Positions 34,342 through 41,368 of a DNA stretch of 64,000 bases are shown piece after piece. This DNA is from Flavihumibacter sp. ZG627 (GTDB lineage Bacteria; Bacteroidota; Bacteroidia; Chitinophagales; Chitinophagaceae). The notes under the pieces were generated by a model that saw only the letters and a list, made by a program, of their open reading frames with translations, was not told the DNA's origin and did no database searches. Position 1 is the first letter of the stretch. Every line of letters begins with the position of its first letter. The stretch is taken from positions 248,001-312,000 of the forward strand of contig NZ_JPHF01000002.1 in assembly GCF_000814325.1 (NCBI RefSeq). The letters run 5' to 3'. A program made the position numbers and the translations under genes.

Positions 34342-35241
34342 TTAAAATATCAACTCTCCCGGCATTAAGGATCGGTTTCCCTGTAATCCGCCACTGTGAA
34401 TCAATAGCAGCCGCGACCCCTTTTTGAAATAGTCCTCCCGAAGTAATTTATCCACACCATATAGCATTTTCGCAGTATATACAATATCGGATGGGATGGA
34501 AGTGGCGGCATAAAATTCATTCATAAACAATATGAGCTCAGGGGGATGTTTGGCATATCCACCGAAATGAAAATCGAATAATATCCTGAAATTACGGTTA
34601 GCATCACGGAGACCCCTTCGTACAGAAGCGCTTAACAGGTCATTACCCTTCAGACTACTGATTCCAATTATTTGTTGTGATGGAAGTGCCGCATTGCAAA
34701 TGCCGGTCAGCATGGTGCCGGTACCAACAGCACAACATATATGCGTATAGACAGATAAATCGGGCACAAGATTTAGGATCGTTTCAGCGCCGGCAATTCC
34801 TTCGGGTCCCCGGCCCCCTTCAGGCACCACCAGCCACTCAGGAGGTAGCAGGGAAGGGTCATTCTGCAGGATTTGTGGATTGCGATAGGCTTCCCTGCTC
34901 ACAAAGACCAGTTCCATACCATATGATCTGGCTTCAGACAGGGCTTCCGATAATTTTTTGCCTTCTTCTCCGCGCACAATTCCACGTGAGGGAAGTCCAG
35001 CCTCCCTGGCAGCATAAGCCAGCGCAACAAGGTGGTTTGACCAGACCCCGCCAAAACTCAGGATGCCTTTCTTTCTCTCACCGACTGCATTCTGCAGGTA
35101 AATCTGCAATTTGAACCATTTGTTTCCTGAAACAACCGGATGCCGCTGGTCAAGCCGGAGGATATCAGTTTCAACCGATTGCAATGCGGTGTATCTGAAC
35201 GATTGTATAGGGATACTATGAAGGGGAAGGGGTATATTCAT
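34342..35241 (-). CDS. PLP-dependent ACC deaminase / D-cysteine desulfhydrase family
   Basis: This 299-residue protein belongs to the fold-type II PLP enzymes of the ACC deaminase/D-cysteine desulfhydrase family. The PLP lysine is in HPVVSGNKWFKLQ, the substrate loop is SFGGVWSNHLVALAYAA and the phosphate-binding loop is AVGTGTMLTGI. These enzymes cleave D-cysteine to pyruvate, H2S and ammonia, or deaminate 1-aminocyclopropane-1-carboxylate. Sequence alone does not separate the two. Confidence 0.87.
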   Translation of the reverse strand: MNIPLPLHSIPIQSFRYTALQSVETDILRLDQRHPVVSGNKWFKLQIYLQNAVGERKKGILSFGGVWSNHLVALAYAAREAGLPSRGIVRGEEGKKLSEALSEARSYGMELVFVSREAYRNPQILQNDPSLLPPEWLVVPEGGRGPEGIAGAETILNLVPDLSVYTHICCAVGTGTMLTGICNAALPSQQIIGISSLKGNDLLSASVRRGLRDANRNFRILFDFHFGGYAKHPPELILFMNEFYAATSIPSDIVYTAKMLYGVDKLLREDYFKKGSRLLLIHSGGLQGNRSLMPGELIF

Positions 35242-35284
35242 CGGGGTATATTATATTCGTGCCCTCAAACTCAAAATTAGAACA

Positions 35285-36181
35285 ATGCAACCAACACTCG
35301 TGATACTGGCAGCCGGAATGGCTTCCAGGTATGGTAGCCTCAAACAGATACAGGGATTTGGTCCAGGTGGTGAAACAATAATGGAATATTCCATTTATGA
35401 TGCGATCAGAACCGGCTTTGGAAAAGTGGTTTTTATAATAAGAAAAGACTTTGAACAGAATTTCCGTGACCAATTTGGATCAAAACTGGAAGGGAAAATA
35501 AAAGTGGAGTATGTATTCCAGGATCTGAATTCCTATGTAGAGAGCGATGTGCCCGCCGATCGTACCAAACCATGGGGCACCGCACACGCAGTTCTATGTG
35601 CCAAATCTGCCGTTCAGGAACCTTTCGCTGTTATTAATGCAGATGATTTTTATGGCAGGGATGCATTTGAAAAGGCATATAATTTCCTGGTGAATGATTG
35701 TAATGAAGGCACCTATGCCATCATTGGTTATGAATTGCTCAAAACCCTTTCTGACCACGGAACAGTTAACAGGGGCGTATGCAGACTTGATGAAAACGGC
35801 AATCTGGAGTCAATTGCCGAGCGATTGAACATCGCATTACGGGATGGAAAAATCACCTGTGATGATGGTATGGAGCCTCATGAACTGCCGCTTGATAGCA
35901 GTGTATCCATGAATTTCTGGTGTTTCCACCCTTCAATTTTTGCTATTAGCTATCAGATGTTCCGTGATTTCGTGGAGGCCAATAAAGAAAATCCAAAGGC
36001 AGAATTTTTTATACCTATTGTAGCTGATGAATTCTCCAAATCCGGAAAAGGGGTGATCCCGGTGATCGCCACCACCGCCGATTGGTTTGGTGTTACTTAT
36101 AAAGAAGATGCGCCGAGTGTTCAGGCCAGCCTTGATGCCCTTGTCGCAAAAGGGGAGTACCCGCAGAACTTATGGGGATGA
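35285..36181 (+). CDS. NDP-sugar pyrophosphorylase-like nucleotidyltransferase
   Basis: This 298-residue protein is a GT-A-fold nucleotidyltransferase. The NTP-binding loop is ILAAGMASRYGSLKQIQGFG (residues 7-26), and the metal-binding Asp lies in VINADDFYGRDAF. It joins a sugar phosphate to a nucleoside triphosphate. The sugar is not known. The family is widespread in Bacteroidota, often near sugar kinases, but none is adjacent here. Its GPGG loop and lack of a C-terminal hexapeptide domain set it apart from GlmU and RmlA. Confidence 0.88.
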   Translation: MQPTLVILAAGMASRYGSLKQIQGFGPGGETIMEYSIYDAIRTGFGKVVFIIRKDFEQNFRDQFGSKLEGKIKVEYVFQDLNSYVESDVPADRTKPWGTAHAVLCAKSAVQEPFAVINADDFYGRDAFEKAYNFLVNDCNEGTYAIIGYELLKTLSDHGTVNRGVCRLDENGNLESIAERLNIALRDGKITCDDGMEPHELPLDSSVSMNFWCFHPSIFAISYQMFRDFVEANKENPKAEFFIPIVADEFSKSGKGVIPVIATTADWFGVTYKEDAPSVQASLDALVAKGEYPQNLWG

Positions 36182-36199
36182 GCGTAATCTAATACATAA

Positions 36200-36238
36200 A
36201 AAAACTGGCGCCATCATGATGATACGCCAGTTTTTTTT
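36200..36238 (+). terminator. intrinsic terminator after the nucleotidyltransferase gene
   Basis: AAAAACTGGCG (36200-36210) pairs with CGCCAGTTTTT (36225-36235), and eight Ts follow the CCAG arm. The loop can extend the stem with ATCATGAT. Confidence 0.9.
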
Positions 36239-36320
36239 ATTTATATGTTTAATCAGGAGTTAGTGGGGGAGAAGAATGGTTGAAGTATACTCGAAACATA
36301 ATCGAAGCATATCCTCAAAC

Positions 36321-37427
36321 TCAATAGCTCATTACGTTATAGATACATTCCTCGATCTTTTTTATCTGCTGAACCCGTTCGATCCCCCTCACGTTTGACT
36401 GCGTTGGCATCCTGATCGTTACTGCTGTTGTATCTGCCTTTATTGCTTCCAAAGCCTGGAAAATATTCTTACTCTGGCTGCTGAAAACAACCCCTTCAGC
36501 TGTCAACTGCTTACCACTTAACACCCCGATCACTTCACCTGCATGATTGAAAATAGGACCGCCGGAATTTCCCGGGTTGGCTGAGATGGCGATCTGGTAT
36601 GCTATCGTATCGCCATTGAAACCTGTTTTTGCACTGAGATAACCTTCATTATAAACGATCTCTGTACGAGGGAAGCCCAGCGTAAAGATCTGCTCTCCAA
36701 GGTCAGCCTTTGCCCTCCTTATTCCATAAGGAAGCCTGATGGGCTGGTAACGATCATCTACTATTTTAAGGATGGCGATGTCCGTATTGTCATTAACATG
36801 AAGAGTCTTAGCCTTCATATACTGGCCTTTTGTATTGATAATATAGATAGAATCCGCTTTGGCCACCACATGGGCAGAAGTTACCAGGTACCCTTTGCCA
36901 TCAATCAGAAATCCTGTACCCCCGAATTTTCCGGGTTGGGCCGGACGGAATTCAGCAGGTTTATCGGCTGTTTTAAAAGTGTTGATCTCGTTTTGGGTCT
37001 TTTTCTGTGAGATCTTTACCGCATTTATTTCTTTCTTGAGCTGGGCGATCTCAACCGGACTGCTTTTTGGCGTGAGGTAAGAAACAAGTCCGCTGATCGC
37101 CAGGGCAGTTAATCCCGCAATTGATGCTGCCAGAGCTAATACACGCTTGTACTTGTCCACCAATTGCATCACCTTCACTTTCGGTGATTCAGTATTAATT
37201 TCACCGTTTTCAAGGAGCTTGCTATGCGTTTCCTGCAAAAGGGAACGAAATGTCTTCCGATCGCTGTAATTACCAATCTGACGGAGAAAGTGGGTCTGCT
37301 CCACAACAAGTTGATCAATCTCCGGATTTGTTCTGCGAAGCTCTTCGAAATATTCCTGCTCCTGGGCGTTCATTTCGCCCTGGATATACCTTTCAATTGC
37401 CTCTAATAAATGCACATCTTCCATCAT
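36321..37427 (-). CDS. anti-sigma-like membrane protein fused to trypsin-like serine protease
   Basis: This 368-residue protein joins two functions. Residues 1-90 (LLEAIERYIQGEMNAQEQEY and FEELRRTNPEIDQLVVEQTH) look like the cytoplasmic helical domain of anti-sigma factors without a zinc site. A single membrane helix spans about 95-118, then a short coiled coil (about 122-150). Residues 165-340 form a Deg/HtrA-type trypsin-like domain with the triad His186 (TSAHVV), Asp216 (NDNTDIAIL) and Ser288 (GNSGGPIF). No PDZ domain follows. The ATG overlaps the stop of the sigma factor gene (ATGA), so the pair is translationally coupled. The protein probably senses an envelope signal and controls the sigma factor (inference). 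Confidence 0.88.
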   Translation of the reverse strand: MMEDVHLLEAIERYIQGEMNAQEQEYFEELRRTNPEIDQLVVEQTHFLRQIGNYSDRKTFRSLLQETHSKLLENGEINTESPKVKVMQLVDKYKRVLALAASIAGLTALAISGLVSYLTPKSSPVEIAQLKKEINAVKISQKKTQNEINTFKTADKPAEFRPAQPGKFGGTGFLIDGKGYLVTSAHVVAKADSIYIINTKGQYMKAKTLHVNDNTDIAILKIVDDRYQPIRLPYGIRRAKADLGEQIFTLGFPRTEIVYNEGYLSAKTGFNGDTIAYQIAISANPGNSGGPIFNHAGEVIGVLSGKQLTAEGVVFSSQSKNIFQALEAIKADTTAVTIRMPTQSNVRGIERVQQIKKIEECIYNVMSY

Positions 37428-37993
37428 ACTGCCTGGTTTTTATATTGCGCAAAAAACAGTTTCTTTAATCGGGTTAAACATTTATACTTCTGGTTCTTGG
37501 CATTATCTGCGTTAGTGTACCCAAAATCTCCCGCTATTTCCGCCATATTCTTCTTATGTATATAATAGGACTCCAAAAGACTTTTACAGGGCTCACCAAT
37601 GCTGTGCATCGCCTTTTCCATCATGTGGAAGGCCTGATTCTGAAGTTCGTGCTGCTCCAATTCCTCTTCCACAGGCACCGATTCTGCAACATCATCTACC
37701 TCTGAGGAAAACCTCGTTATTTGCTGTAACCTTTTGAGCCACAATCTTCTCGCAACAGAATATATATATGTCTTTAGGCGGCAGTGTAATTCAAACTCAT
37801 CACTTTTAACCTTTTCATATACAACCATAATGGCCTCCTGGAAAATATCCCTGGCATCATCAGCTGTACCACTATTGTTTATGACCATCGCCTGTACCAT
37901 ATTATAGTGTTGCTTATAAATGGTTTCCGTCGCCTTTCTTTCATTCCTGGCCAGTCCCATTAACAATTCTCTTTCTATTGGATCTGTGGTCAC
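37424..37993 (-). CDS. ECF-type sigma-70 family RNA polymerase sigma factor
   Basis: This 189-residue protein has region 2 (about residues 20-90, with DDARDIFQEAIMVVYEKVK, the core-binding and -10 recognition helices) and region 4 (about 130-180, with LLESYYIHKKNMAEIAGDFG, the -35 helix-turn-helix). The start is a GTG at 37993; the nearby ATG at 38003 is out of frame. It overlaps the downstream membrane protease/anti-sigma gene by four bases. The target promoters are not known. The next gene on the other strand is a small lipoprotein and then a secreted-protein operon, which are candidate targets. Confidence 0.9.
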   Translation of the reverse strand: MTTDPIERELLMGLARNERKATETIYKQHYNMVQAMVINNSGTADDARDIFQEAIMVVYEKVKSDEFELHCRLKTYIYSVARRLWLKRLQQITRFSSEVDDVAESVPVEEELEQHELQNQAFHMMEKAMHSIGEPCKSLLESYYIHKKNMAEIAGDFGYTNADNAKNQKYKCLTRLKKLFFAQYKNQAV

Positions 37994-38134
37994 ACTGCTT
38001 CATTTAATACTCAAAATAACAAATAGTAACCCGTAATCAACGCTGAAAAAATATTTTAAGATGGCAGGGTTACCTTTTAACCTATCCGGGTATAAAGCTT
38101 CAAATCATTCATTCAAACACACAAAAAAAAATTC

Positions 38135-38347
38135 ATGAAAAAGTTTTTTGCTGTTCTGGCTATCGCCGCCGCTTTCGCTGCTTGTAACAACGCTGCTGAC
38201 ACAACTGAAGAAATTGCAGATTCTACTGTTAATGCAGTTGATTCAGCTGTAACTGCTACTGTTGATAGCGCTAAAGCTGCTATTGATTCTACTGCTAATG
38301 CTGCTGTTGATAGCGCTAAAGCTGTAGTTGACTCTTTGAAAAAGTAA
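38135..38347 (+). CDS. small Ala/Asp/Ser/Val repeat lipoprotein
   Basis: This 70-residue protein has a lipoprotein signal with lipobox AAFAAC (Cys17), so the mature form is about 54 residues and lipid-anchored. The mature part is one long amphipathic helix built from a near-repeat with DS every 7 or 8 residues (AVDSAVTATVDSAKAAIDS, then ANAAVDSAKAVVDSLKK), a 15-residue period. It resembles Lpp-like or LEA-like helical spacers. The codons are also repetitive (gttgatagcgctaaagctgc-type units). Function is unknown. It has its own strong terminator. Confidence 0.82.
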   Translation: MKKFFAVLAIAAAFAACNNAADTTEEIADSTVNAVDSAVTATVDSAKAAIDSTANAAVDSAKAVVDSLKK

Positions 38348-38420
38348 GTTTTTCATATGGCAAGCTATCGGTAGGGATATCCTGTTCGCAGGATGGCTTT
38401 CTCTATCGGGCTTAAAAATT

Positions 38421-38452
38421 AGTCGATCTCTAACCGGGATCGACTTTTTTTT
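38421..38452 (+). terminator. intrinsic terminator after the small lipoprotein gene
   Basis: AGTCGATC pairs with GATCGACT across a 9-base loop and is followed by eight Ts. Another small hairpin, ATCCTG-TTCG-CAGGAT, lies upstream at 38379-38394. Confidence 0.88.
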
Positions 38453-38793
38453 GCCCATAACCTACTGATTCTGTGGGCTTATTAATTGGTAAGTTGGGAT
38501 TATTACAAACAGTTACTTAGGAATTCTACCAAACGATAAAAAAAATCCTATAAAATATTCCTTTTAACAGAATAAATAGGCAATGTTCGTCGTTGTTATC
38601 TTGTCCAGATCCTTTGTCCAAAATCAGAATCTTATGAAAGCAATTGTACACGCTTACCCGAAACTGCCTAATAGGCCAACCTTATCACCCTGTCACCAGC
38701 TGCTGGTGGCCAGTCATTCATGGACAGGCAATTGACAAAACAGAGGTATTTCCATTTTCAACCTCTATTTTTTATTAATGTCAATTAAATGTT
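38453..38793 (+). ncRNA. candidate structured leader or small RNA with short ORF
   Basis: This gap has no conventional gene. An ORF of 33 codons runs from ATG 38634 to TGA 38735 (MKAIVHAYPKLPNRPTLSPC and onward). It lies over RNA-like structure: GCC-TAATA-GGC (38666-38676), a hairpin CACCAG-CTG-CTGGTG (38694-38708) inside an outer CCTGT/ACAGG pair (38689-38693 with 38724-38728), and then AGAGGT (38742-38747) with ACCTCT (38761-38766) followed by ATTTTTTATT, which looks like a terminator. The secreted-protein operon starts 22 bases later. It may be an attenuated leader or a separate small RNA. No named RNA family is recognised. Confidence 0.4.
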
Positions 38794-40785
38794 ATGAAAC
38801 GACTAATAATCATATTGTTGGGAGTTATTCTTTCTTTTCAGGGATACTCCCAAAGTGCAACAGCCGCCAACAAAGCCAACTTTGGAGTGGACGGTGAATT
38901 GAAAGCTGCTTATTTGGGCGCGTTGCCCCAAAGTGTAAATTTTTCCCATGACTGGTTTTCCAACCTGCCTATTGGGCCACTAGGTGGCGTTCCCATTTTT
39001 ATCATTGACACCACTGGCGCGAAATTTATCACAGATAAGTATGCAGTGGATCCTAATTTCAGGAAACTTCCCTTTTTCCGCCTCATGCGCTATCCCCCTT
39101 TTGATACTGTTAGTGGCCGAAGGCTGATTGATGCCATTTTTATCCGCGACTACCACGACCAGGATTCTACCGTCTTCACCATTTCCAATAAGAACGGCGA
39201 TAGTCCCGCTACCTGGGATGGAGAAACTATTGTTGGTAACATTCCACAAAAAAATGATATTCTGGACATGTTCGTTCACGTCAGGCGGGCAGGGGAAGGA
39301 CTCACCCTCGCAGACTCCCTCTGGTTTATTGGAGGGGTGGCCATAGACGTGAACTCGGGAAGCCGCTATTTCGACTTTGAATTGTACCAGACAGATATCT
39401 TTTTCAACAGGACCACCGGTAAATTTACTGGTTATGGCCCCGATGCCGGTCATACTTCATGGAAATTTGATGCCACCACCGGCGTGGTTACTACTCCGGG
39501 TGATGTAATCTTTTCTGCCGAATTCGGCGGTAGTGGCCTAGCAATCCTTGAAGCCCGTATTTGGGTTCATCAATCCGCACTATCAATCAATTCACCCAAC
39601 TTTGACTGGGTGGGCGATTTTGACGGTGCAGGGGGGATTTATGGTTACGCCAATATCAGGCCTAAGGATAATACTCAAATATTCTATTCGGGATTGCAGA
39701 ATAACCTGGCCACATGGGCCGGGCCCTTTCAGTTAGTTAGGGGAAATAACACTGTTCAATTAACCTATGATGCGAAGCAATTTCTTGAATTCTCCGTGAA
39801 TATGACCACCCTCGGACTTGATCCTATCAGCCTCCTGGGTGGTGGTGGTGCATGTGGAATGCCCTTCAGACGTATTCTGGTAAAAACAAGGGCATCTGCT
39901 TCATTCGAAGCGGAATTGAAGGATTTTGTGGGTCCATTCGACTTTTTCACTTTCGAAGCAGCCGATGCGGCAGCAGACCTGCCAATGATCTGTGGCGATG
40001 AAATGATCAGTACCATCAGCGTTCTTAATCCTCTTCCTACCTCAACTTACACCTGGATCACCCCCGATGGTAATATAGTAGGCGATACATTCGGTGTTTC
40101 CATTACAGTGGATACTCCCGGTACTTATATAGTTCGCCAACAGTTACTGGCTGGCTGTGGGCAATATGCCATGGATACTGTAGTAATTACAGAAGACCCC
40201 ATTTGTGCACTCTTACCACATAACCGTATCCAGTTAAGTGGATCCTTAAAGAATACATTGGTTAAACTGGAATTCAATGTTTCGTCTAATGAGAATGTTA
40301 AGTATTATATCATTGAAAGGAGTGTAGATGCCAAAAATTATTCAATAGTTAAACAGTTGAATAACAATGGATCTACTGGATATGCCACATATTTAACAGA
40401 TGATAACATTTCTAGCCTTGCAGGCAACCAGGTACATTACCGGGTTAAGATGGTCCGGCTAGATGGAACCGTCCGTTATTCAGATCCTTTGGACCTGAGC
40501 CGGGGAAGCCGGCCGACAGGAAGTTTTACCATCTCCCCGAATCCGGTCGTGGACAGAATGCAACTTGTTATTCCTTCTATGTCAGACAATGATTTGGCTG
40601 TCATTAAAATTTTTGATGCGGCCGGTGCGTTAATGGAAATGAAAAGGGTAACACTCCGTTCAGGGAATAATGTAATTGGATTTGACGGGTTTGATAAATG
40701 GAGCAGCGGTATATATCCTGTTCAGGTTCAGGTGGGTGACCTCCTGATGAATCAAAAAATGATCCTTACCAGAAGAAAACCCTAA
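38794..40785 (+). CDS. T9SS-secreted protein with type A sorting domain
   Basis: This 663-residue protein has a signal peptide (MKRLIIILLGVILSFQGYSQ) and a C-terminal T9SS type A sorting domain of about 80 residues: GSFTISPNPVVDRMQLVIPS, GNNVIGFDGFDKWSSGIYPV and the end MILTRRKP. The first 350 residues are a beta-rich domain I do not recognise. A PKD-like segment (STYTWITPDGNIVGDTFGVS) lies near 410-460, and a fibronectin-like one (NVKYYIIERSVDAKNYSIV) near 500-560. It is likely exported across the outer membrane and anchored at the cell surface. It starts an operon with 20-base gaps to the next genes. Confidence 0.9.
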   Translation: MKRLIIILLGVILSFQGYSQSATAANKANFGVDGELKAAYLGALPQSVNFSHDWFSNLPIGPLGGVPIFIIDTTGAKFITDKYAVDPNFRKLPFFRLMRYPPFDTVSGRRLIDAIFIRDYHDQDSTVFTISNKNGDSPATWDGETIVGNIPQKNDILDMFVHVRRAGEGLTLADSLWFIGGVAIDVNSGSRYFDFELYQTDIFFNRTTGKFTGYGPDAGHTSWKFDATTGVVTTPGDVIFSAEFGGSGLAILEARIWVHQSALSINSPNFDWVGDFDGAGGIYGYANIRPKDNTQIFYSGLQNNLATWAGPFQLVRGNNTVQLTYDAKQFLEFSVNMTTLGLDPISLLGGGGACGMPFRRILVKTRASASFEAELKDFVGPFDFFTFEAADAAADLPMICGDEMISTISVLNPLPTSTYTWITPDGNIVGDTFGVSITVDTPGTYIVRQQLLAGCGQYAMDTVVITEDPICALLPHNRIQLSGSLKNTLVKLEFNVSSNENVKYYIIERSVDAKNYSIVKQLNNNGSTGYATYLTDDNISSLAGNQVHYRVKMVRLDGTVRYSDPLDLSRGSRPTGSFTISPNPVVDRMQLVIPSMSDNDLAVIKIFDAAGALMEMKRVTLRSGNNVIGFDGFDKWSSGIYPVQVQVGDLLMNQKMILTRRKP

Positions 40786-40805
40786 AAAGCATCCAAATCC
40801 AAACC

Positions 40806-41348
40806 ATGAAATTCAAGAAATCACTTAAATTAATCCTGATGGCCCTTGGCTGTTGCATTTCCTTTGGGTTAGCAGCGCAACAAAGGACCAGTTCTGCTGT
40901 GAATGCCGGGGGTGGGAGCTTCAGAAACGATAATTACCAGGTAGACTGGAGTATCGGGGAACTCGCCCGCATTGACACACGAATATCTGACAACAAAGTA
41001 TTACTTGTGACGCAGGGCCTTTTGCAACCCGATTTTTGGGGGCAGCTGGTGATGGTTTCAGATCCGGGATTTGCACCGGGGGAAGTAAAAATACTACCCA
41101 ACCCGGTACGCAGCCTGTTGCAGGTTCAATTTTCACTGCGGCAGATCGGTAGAATCAGGTGCATCCTGTATAGTGCAAAAGGGGAACGGGTGTTTCAAAG
41201 CCAGTTCCAGTACTACGGGTACGGGTACACGCAAACAATAAATATGACAAAGCTGGCAACAGGCGGATACTTTCTGTATGTTGAACTGGAGCCGGTGGAG
41301 GGATCAGTTGTCAGAAAGGGTTCATTTAAGATAATTAAGATCGATTAA
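40806..41348 (+). CDS. small T9SS sorting-domain protein
   Basis: This 180-residue protein has a signal peptide (residues 1-24, ending GLAAQ) and a C-terminal T9SS-type sorting region with the conserved ILPNPVRSLLQVQF segment, followed by INMTKLATGGYFLYVELEP and the basic end KGSFKIIKID. Between them is a short domain of about 65 residues (AVNAGGGSFRNDNYQVDWSI). Such small proteins are frequent in Bacteroidota surface operons. It lies 20 bases after the first gene of the operon and 20 bases before the long repeat protein gene. Confidence 0.85.
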   Translation: MKFKKSLKLILMALGCCISFGLAAQQRTSSAVNAGGGSFRNDNYQVDWSIGELARIDTRISDNKVLLVTQGLLQPDFWGQLVMVSDPGFAPGEVKILPNPVRSLLQVQFSLRQIGRIRCILYSAKGERVFQSQFQYYGYGYTQTINMTKLATGGYFLYVELEPVEGSVVRKGSFKIIKID

Positions 41349-41368
41349 CCATCCAAAATCCAATTCCA

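Noticed and set aside
38379-38394. Small hairpin ATCCTG-TTCG-CAGGAT as a riboswitch
   Set aside because: It lies after the lipoprotein stop and before its terminator. It is too small and matches no known class.
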